Assembly (NCBI GenBank): GCA_948567375.1
Contig: OX419756.1
Span: 12,839,001-12,903,000, forward strand
Direction: 5' to 3'
From: Lunularia cruciata
Taxonomy: Eukaryota; Streptophyta; Marchantiopsida; Lunulariales; Lunulariaceae
Length of the DNA: 64,000 bases
Under the pieces are notes generated by a model that saw only the letters and a program-made list of their open reading frames with translations, was not told the origin of the DNA and searched no databases. The translations under genes and the position numbers were made by a program. How positions within the stretch are numbered: the first letter of the stretch is position 1; every line of letters starts with the position of its first letter. This document shows positions 57,387 to 64,000 of this stretch, one piece after another.

Positions 57387-60300
57387 ATGTGACAACCCGG
57401 CAAATATCACTTTTGCGGTAATTGGGTAAGTAAAGTTTGCTCCCGCAGAGATACGAGTCAAAATTGGTCAAATACAAAGTCAAACAGTAACATGTAGTTT
57501 TTCTTGGTTGCGTCTTTAATCTCTCAGGTAGAAACCACACCCAGAAGAGAGTAACAAGCACTGACTCGCAGTCTTGTCACAAATTAACACTCCTTAATCA
57601 CAACTCCATCAAATCTTTCCAAACAATCTTGATTGTGATGATTCAGGCTCTCCTGAAAACGACACTTCACTGCAAAATGACTTCACCTCAAAATTGTGTT
57701 CCACTCCTCCACTGAAGGCACAACTTCCTCGATCGAAATTGCTTCACATCAACTTCGTACTGCACTCCCAAATGCAGAATACTACCAACACTACAATTCC
57801 TCTAAGATCTATCAAGGCATTGCTTTGATTGCACTTCACTCAGGATCAAACACACAGAATGAAGATCAAGGCTGCGGAATCCAACATCCAACAAACACAC
57901 TGACTTGCACTTCAAATTTCTCCAAACATTCACAAAAACAATTGCAAAGCTGATACTTGAAATCAAGCTCAAGCGAAGAGCACTACTTCACAGCACTTTG
58001 CTTTATCTATTCTCAGAAATAATGAGCACTAAACAACAATTTCCTGCAAATGCCACTCTTAAATAGTGAAGCAATCGACAGTTCTAACAACTATACCATT
58101 CTACCACAATTGTTCTAACCTGCAGATCCAAAATGACAATGCACCTCTTCATATCTGCCCCTTCAAATCTCAAATGTGTTATTAATCCGATCCGATGTCT
58201 ACTTCTTCCTCGGCTTTCAAACCTGAACCCAAAGTAATCTTACTTCCTACTACATTTTCCTTGGGTTTCCCAACTCCTAATTCTTTGACCAGATCTAGCA
58301 ATTCTCTTTCCTGATCTGAAATTGCACTAGTGGGTAATCTATCTAACTCTTCATCTTTCGACCCACTCTTCTCTAATGTCTCTGAGGGCAACTCCGAAGA
58401 CATTTGGATTCGTATGTTATCTACTTCAGGTTTTGCCTTAACATCTTGCCGAAGCTTTTCTAACTCTATTTTCACTAAGTCTAATCTAATTGAGATGTTA
58501 TCCTCTACTTCTAACACCTTTCTATCTACACGAGTTCTTAGTTTGATTAACAAGGCATTCATCTCTGTATCCTTTGCTTGTCTTCGCCTCGTCTCCTGCA
58601 CCAACAACTTCAACTCGTGCAGTCACGCTTCTTCAATTCAAACGCTGGCTTCTGTACTTAACATTGCATTCACTCTAAGGACTACTCCTTCAATGGCTCC
58701 AATCTTGTCTTTAGTTCTCGTTTCCGATCTGCAAGCCATTCCTCTCTGTACATTTGCAACTCTTCTTCAAACTCGGCCTTCACCGCTTCCTTCTCTTTCT
58801 CCTTCTGTACAACTTTCTCTTCCTGATTACGAAGTAACTCTCGTAATCTCTCTTCTTCTCTATACTGCATAGACAACTCTCTTTGCCATAGTTGCTTCTT
58901 CTCCTCCCTACTCCCCATCACTCGATCGAGCTCTTGTTCCTTTGATGCTATCCTCGCCATAGCATGGATAAGCTCTACTCTTGAATCAGCAAACTGCTGC
59001 TTCAAGATTTTGTGCTCCGCTACCTATCTCTTCCTTGCGATATCACTCTTCCTCGCAAGATCCTCTCGATAGCTCACTTCTCTCTTCAGGTCTTGGATTA
59101 CTTGACTTCTCTCTACTGCTTCCGCTTGCAGTACTTCTCTCTCCTTCTCACCTCGAGTTATACTCCTCTTCAACTCCGAGTTCTCCTCTTCTAATCTTGC
59201 TACCACCTGCAATATAGTCTTTACTTCTGGACAAGTTGACTGCATCTCCTTCTTCTTCTTCTCCAACTTCACCAACAGCGGGCATACTACCTCTTGCAGG
59301 TACTCTACTCCCTCATTGGCAACTTCTTCCTCCCACGGAGTAATTTCTTGTTTCTCCTCATGTTCTCCTGATACGCGCCTTCTTCGCTGAAGTCTTCGTA
59401 TCGGAATTGATGCCTCACTACTCATGCTGTCTTTTGCCTCTTCCTTCACTTTACTCGGCCCCGCCTCACACTTCACCTTATGTCTCGAGCTAACTCCTCG
59501 CTGTACTGCGATCTTCTTCTCCTTGAGCACCGGTACTTTGTCTTCCAGCGCCGCATTGTCTTTGGCTTCTACTTTGGCTTGCACTTCTTCTTCGTATTCT
59601 TCAGCCGCTGGTGCCGAGGTCATTTTTCCACCTTCTTCATTGTCACTGCTAGTATCTCCGCTCTACAGTGTCAGCTTAGGTTCCTCCTCACGTTCCGAGT
59701 CCTCCGTCTTGAGCTTGGCCTCGCCTTTTGAGTCTTCATCTTCTGACTCAATCACCACCATTCCTCACCTCGGGTTATTTTTCTGCATCTTTCGAGGTTT
59801 CTTGTTTTCTTTGGCTTCTGCGTGCCGAGTTCTCTTCTTCGTCAGGGTACTTACCACGACCTCCACATTTTTCACTGTCTTCGCGTAGTAGTCGTCCGTG
59901 CTCCGGATTTGGAGAATGTATTGCTGCTCCTCCGCGTCAACTTCTTTTCTCAAGTCAGGATGGAAATGAGACACCATTCTATTGCACTCCGCCAAATTGA
60001 GCAAATTCAACCCGAGGTAGAAATGTGCTGCAAATGGCACGATGTAGTGTGGAGGCGACTTATCCCACAGATTCCACACCATCTGCCTTGTTCTCTCATG
60101 AAAACACCTTGCCCAATTGATCGGTTCTCCTGCAAATAGCTTGTGAAAGAACACCGCTTGGTGTTTCATCACATAAGTGGTTCTCTCCGGCTTCAAGATG
60201 GCCATTAGTGCACTCACAATTCCTCTCTTCACAGGGTCTTTGTAGCTCTCAACTTTGTACCCATTCTTTGTTCTCTTCGACGAGAAGGCATCTCTCACCT

Positions 60301-61168
60301 CCTACGTTTCTTGGGCTATCTCTCCTTTCCCCAAGAACGTGGCTCCCTACTCCAAACCTGCCTCCTTCCCGAGTACGAGTCTCCAATCCAACTCTGTCCA
60401 GCAAGCCGGATTCCTCTCTTCCCTTCTTCCTTGGGACCATCGAGACACTTACTCTTGATGATTTCTGTCATGAATCTTGGAAAACTTACGTTCTAGTTCC
60501 ATGCCAGAAAGGTGATCCAAAGTCGGCTCAAGACTTCGATCCTTGCTACTACATCTAATCTCCGAATTGCATGATTTCTCACTGCGAATTCAGAGTTTTT
60601 CTTCCCTCCTCCCATCTTTTCTGCTTTCTTACTATCTCTTGATTTCTCTCTTGCGACTTCTCCCTTGCGCACTAACCCGAGTACAACTTTATTTCCCTTT
60701 CCTCGATCACCTGCAAGACGACTCTTCAACGTCGAAGGAAAATTGCTCAACATTTCGTCGTTGCAGTTTCGATTTTTTTATAGAGTTGCACTTCTTCGTC
60801 TTCCGTTCCTTCGAGTTTCTACCGAGAAATCACACCTCCGGCATGCACCTGTCATTGTCAATCAACCTTCGCGCGTATGAGCCGCCAATTTTGAAACAGC
60901 CCCTTCTTGAATTTCTCGCCTCGACGAAAGGTTGTTAGACTGTCTTTGCCTCGGGTTGAGCTCCCCCCGATCTGAAGACAATTTACTTCGTATTGTATGC
61001 TGACAGGGCATTTCCGAGTACTTTGCCTTATGACCCGAAGTCACTTTACTTTGGGTTTCATCCCAAAGCCAATTTTCTTCGCCTTCTTCGGCCATACAGG
61101 CGCAATCCGACTTCTCTATACACTTCTTCTCCTTTATTTTGAAAAAAACAAAAAATGTGGGCACCACA
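57387..61168 (-). repeat. 3' LTR of copy C, 3.78 kb
   Basis: Minus strand starts TGTGGTGCCCACATTTTTTG at 61168 and ends GGGTTGTCACA at 57387. The ends and length match solo LTR B. It holds TATAAAA (60782-60776), the LTR ORF (60753-58182) and the second TATA-like box TATTTAAG (58065-58058). Confidence 0.92.
58182..60753 (-). pseudogene. LTR-borne ORF, copy C: globular domain, acidic spacer, coiled coil
   Basis: ATG at 60753 (MLSNFPSTLKSRL). Domain 1 contains IRRLDVVARIEVLSRLWITF to AWN then TAG, and after a frame change the intact stretch 60298-59765 with TKNGYKVESYKDPVKRGIVS, FAGEPINWARCFHE, PPHYIVPFAAHFYLGLNLLN and MVSHFHPDLRKEVDAEEQQY. The segment 59623-59024 is acidic, then coiled coil (LEEENSELKRSITRGEKERE); 59005-58682 and 58613-58182 continue it to a stop. 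About 857 codons. Only a few breaks separate it from an open frame. The coiled coil suggests an oligomer; the role is unknown. It is not env-like: no membrane segment is visible. Confidence 0.78.
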
Positions 61169-61170
61169 TA

Positions 61171-61181
61171 CCCCCTCCCTC
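61171..61181 (-). promoter_or_regulatory. Polypurine tract of copy C
   Basis: Minus strand GAGGGAGGGGG, then TA and the LTR start TGTGGTGCC. The pol stop codon TGA (61182-61180) overlaps its first bases, so there is no space for another gene between pol and the LTR. Confidence 0.88.
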
Positions 61182-64000
61182 AAATGTGAGCGTCCCCGTG
61201 AACATAGACCTCAGGTGTCTTAGAAACTTCCGAGTCTATGGTCCAATATCTCCAAACTCTCCACCCGTTTACTCGAGTGGCAAAAGGATTACCTTCCAAA
61301 TTGACGAATTGCATGGATCCATTTTTGTAAAGATGAAGAACTCGATAGGGACCCATCCTTCTCAAATGCAACTTGCATGGAAAAGATATTCGGCGATTGT
61401 CACATAACAAAACCAAATCTCCTTCTCGTATAGTCACAGGCTTGATTCTCTGATCGTGCCTGACTTTCCTCTGTGCTTGTACTTCTTTCGTGGTTTGCAT
61501 TGCATCATCTCTTTTCTCTTCTAACCACATCAGTTGATGAATCCGAAGATCCTGACTTTCCTCTTCCGACATCCGTTCTTTGCACAGGACCCCATATGTC
61601 GGAACTTCAAATTCAACTGGCAGTATGGGATGCAAGCCATATGTCAAGAAGTATGGGGTTTGTTTGGTTGTAATCTTATTTGTTGTTTGATATGCCCACA
61701 ACGCGGCTGGTAATTTTGTATCCCAGTCATAGGCATAATTGACAGTCACCTTATTCAAAATTTTACAAAGTACCCATTCGCTTTTTCCGTTAAGCCATTT
61801 GCTTTTGGGTTATGAGGAGTCGTCTTCCGATGTTTAATCTGAAAATACGTGGTTAACGCCTCCATTACAGAGTTCAAAAAATGTGTTCCTCGAGCACTGA
61901 CCAATTCTAGAGGACACCCATATCGGGAGATGATGTTTCAAAAGAAAAATTCCGCCACAGTTTCAGCATCATCTCTGCAAGTTGCTTCCGCTTCAACCAT
62001 CTTGGTAGCATAGTCAGTGCAAACCAAAATGTAGCGCTTTCTTGTGACTCGGGTCACTGGTTGAATGGGACCCACAAAATCAATCTCCCATTTCTCAAAT
62101 GGGGCCAAAGGCAAAATTGGTCTCAAAGGCCATTGAGACGTCGCCGTCGGCTTCCCCCGTTCTTTGACACGCATCACAGCTTCGGATATGAGCATGTACA
62201 TCTTTGTACATTGTAGGCCACCAATACCCTGCCGAAAGAATTTTCTTTATGGTATTCTTCAGAGCATAGTGTCTTCCCGATGCCTTGGAGTGTAAAGATT
62301 CAATTACTCATCCTACTTCGTATGACTCCAAGCATCGCCGAAGTACTTCGTCTTCGCCCATCTTAAATAAAATGCTATGTTTAAGCTGGTACGGCCCCAT
62401 TTTCCTGAGAAAGACTGCCCGTTGTTCCGGGTCCATCCTTTAGGACAATGGAGAGTATTCAAATAATAATATTCATCTGCATACCTCGTACTTCTCATTG
62501 CTGATAAGTGATACAACTCTTCGTCAGGGAACCGATCGTCAATTTCCCACTCCTGGTCTTGAGTTTCTAACCTGGACAGGAAGTCCGCATTTGAATGTGA
62601 AGCTCCCTTCCTCACTTGTACAGTATACGTGAACTCTTGTAATAACAAGATCCATCTTGCAATTTGTCCCGATAAATTTGCCTTCTTGACCAGATGTTGC
62701 AATGCATAATGGTCAACATAGAAGACAAACTCATACCCCAACAAATAATGACAAAATTTCTTGCATGCATACACCATTCCGAGTGCTTCTCTTTCAGTCG
62801 TCGAATAGTTCTTTTCAGAAACTGAAAGTTGTCGGCTGGCATAATACACCGGGTAGTCCTTCTTCTTCTCGTCCTTCTGACTTAAGACAACCCCAATGGC
62901 CATGGACGAAGTGTCCACATACACATGAAAAGGGACGTCCCAATTCGGGGCCCTCATGACTGGTGCTTCAACCAGTTTCTTCTTCAACACTTGGAAAGCT
63001 TCTTCTTGATGTGCTTCCCACATATAGTCTTTGGATTTCTTCAGAAGCTTTGTAAGTGGTGCAGCAAGCAGTGCATAGTTTGACACAAAGCGTCTGTAAT
63101 ATCCGACATGTCCCAAGAAGGCTCTCAGCTCCCGGATGTTCTTCGGGGATTCCAAAGCTGCAATTATCTTAACCTTCTCAACATCGACTTCAATACCTCG
63201 GCTTGACACCCGATGCCCCAGAAGAATTCCCTCCTTCATTGTGAAGAAGCATTTCTCTGGGTGTAATGACAAGCCGGCAAAACGACACCTTTCAAACATT
63301 TGGCGAAGGTAATCTAAATGTACATCTCTTTGCCCAAACACACAAAAGTCATCAATAAAAACTTCCACAAATTTGCACAGGAAATCTTTGAAGATCAAAT
63401 TCATCATCCGCTGGAAAGTAGCGGGAGCATTACACAACCCAAAGGGCATTTGATTGTAAGCAAAAGTGCCCCAATCGGTCGTGAATGTAGTTTTATCCTT
63501 GTCTTCTTCTCGAATGGATACTTGATTGTACCCTGAAAATCCATCAAGAAAACTATAACAAGGATGCCCAGCTACTTGATCTAAAATTGTATCGGTAAAA
63601 GGCAAGGGATGATGATCTTTCCTTGTAACTGCGTTCAATTTTTGGAAGTCTTGGCACACTCGGATCTTCCCTGTTTTCTTCTTCGGGACAATGACAATGG
63701 GGGAGACCCATTCACTGCTTAAGACAGGGAAGATGATTCCGGCCCCTAAGTACTTGTCGATTTCATCTTTCACCAAAAGCGAGTACTTCGGGTTCAGGCG
63801 GTATTGTCGCTGCCAAACCGGAACTGCACCTTCAACCAAATCAACCCGGTGTTCTCCGAATTCTCGTGGAATACCCGGCATTTGATCAATCGACCAGGCG
63901 AATACATCCAGGAACTCTATAAATAGGGCAGTGTATCCTGCCAACTCCTCCGAAGTAACTGTCTTTGAGATCTTTAAAATTTTTCCTCCAGTTAGTAACA
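61180..64000 (-). pseudogene. Ty3/gypsy pol of copy C: RT, RNase H, integrase
   Basis: A 543-codon stretch (63944-62313) is open and continues open to the window edge. RT: QRQYRLNPKYSLLVKDEID, FLDGFSGYNQVSI (motif A), MPFGLCNAPATFQRMM and the catalytic box VFIDDF (63359-63348 for FIDD). RNase H: VYVDTSSMAIGVVLSQKD, TEREALGMVYACKKF, FYVDHYALQHL. After single-base frameshifts near 62440, 62155 and 61777 and a stop at about 61937, integrase shows VCTDYATKMVEAEA and NGLTEKANG, but the second catalytic aspartate (VSD-R-GT) is alanine (codon 61895-61893, GCT); copy A keeps aspartate. The C-terminal 61758-61180 is the GPF/Y-like tail (PYRVLHLYKNGSMQFVNLEG). Confidence 0.92.

Larger units (their letters stand above)
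57387..64000 (-). mobile_element. Ty3/gypsy element copy C of the large-LTR family, 5' end outside the window
   Basis: On the minus strand: pol from the window edge to 61180, polypurine tract, then a 3.78-kb 3' LTR (61168-57387). CpG content is high and damage is light compared with copy A, so this is the youngest copy. The bases beyond the LTR end are ACCAA on the plus strand (57382-57386), which predicts the target duplication at the missing 5' end. Frameshifts and a lost integrase aspartate show it is dead. Confidence 0.93.

Overview
The window reads as nuclear DNA of a land plant with a large, repeat-rich genome. Most of it is old, nested LTR retrotransposons; one short stretch (about 46.2-52 kb) has a different, CpG-richer composition and holds the only two host-gene candidates. 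The PHD-carrying Ty3/gypsy family and the non-LTR-type RT family resemble, from memory, elements common in mosses and other seed-free plants. That is weak evidence and I do not name a species.

Layout. 1-4161: 3' part of a Ty3/gypsy element (copy A) with a large LTR. 5180-8945: pol of a second Ty3/gypsy family ending in a PHD finger, split by a solo LTR (V1). 9119-15404: a complete but dead chromovirus with two LTRs, PBS, PPT, chromodomain and a perfect GTTTC target duplication, inserted in repeat Z. 18800-20679: non-LTR-type RT remnant. 20680-23341: chromovirus LTR scraps and LTR copy D. 24317-33739: a pol-less element with 2.8-2.9 kb LTRs around a gag-like internal region. 35820-43268: a divergent large LTR (copy F) holding two younger solo LTRs (copy B 35901-39714, V2 39812-40543). 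43300-46010: RT-family remnants on the minus strand. 46.2-52 kb: gene island with a multi-pass membrane protein (47797-48642, plus) and an ABRE/TATA-headed LEA-like gene (51074-50491, minus). 52100-53515: copia remnant. 53545-57386: repeat Z, then gag-protease of the PHD-type gypsy family. 57387-64000: copy C, the best copy of the large-LTR family, pol running off the window.

The most unusual system is the large-LTR Ty3/gypsy family (copies A, B, C, D and divergent F). Its LTR starts about 12 bases after the pol stop codon, directly after a polypurine tract, and is about 3.8 kb long. Inside the LTR lies an open reading frame of roughly 850 codons: a conserved globular domain, an acidic spacer and long coiled coils. 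The boundaries are fixed by a solo LTR with a perfect 5-bp duplication (GTGGG). A diverged relative of the same protein in copy F, recognisable across two later insertions, suggests that the LTR-borne gene is old.

Almost all retroelement frames carry stops and frameshifts, mostly from transitions, as expected for methylated, silenced repeats. Start codons were checked by eye; several apparently open frames begin with TTG or GTG and were trimmed or treated as fragments.
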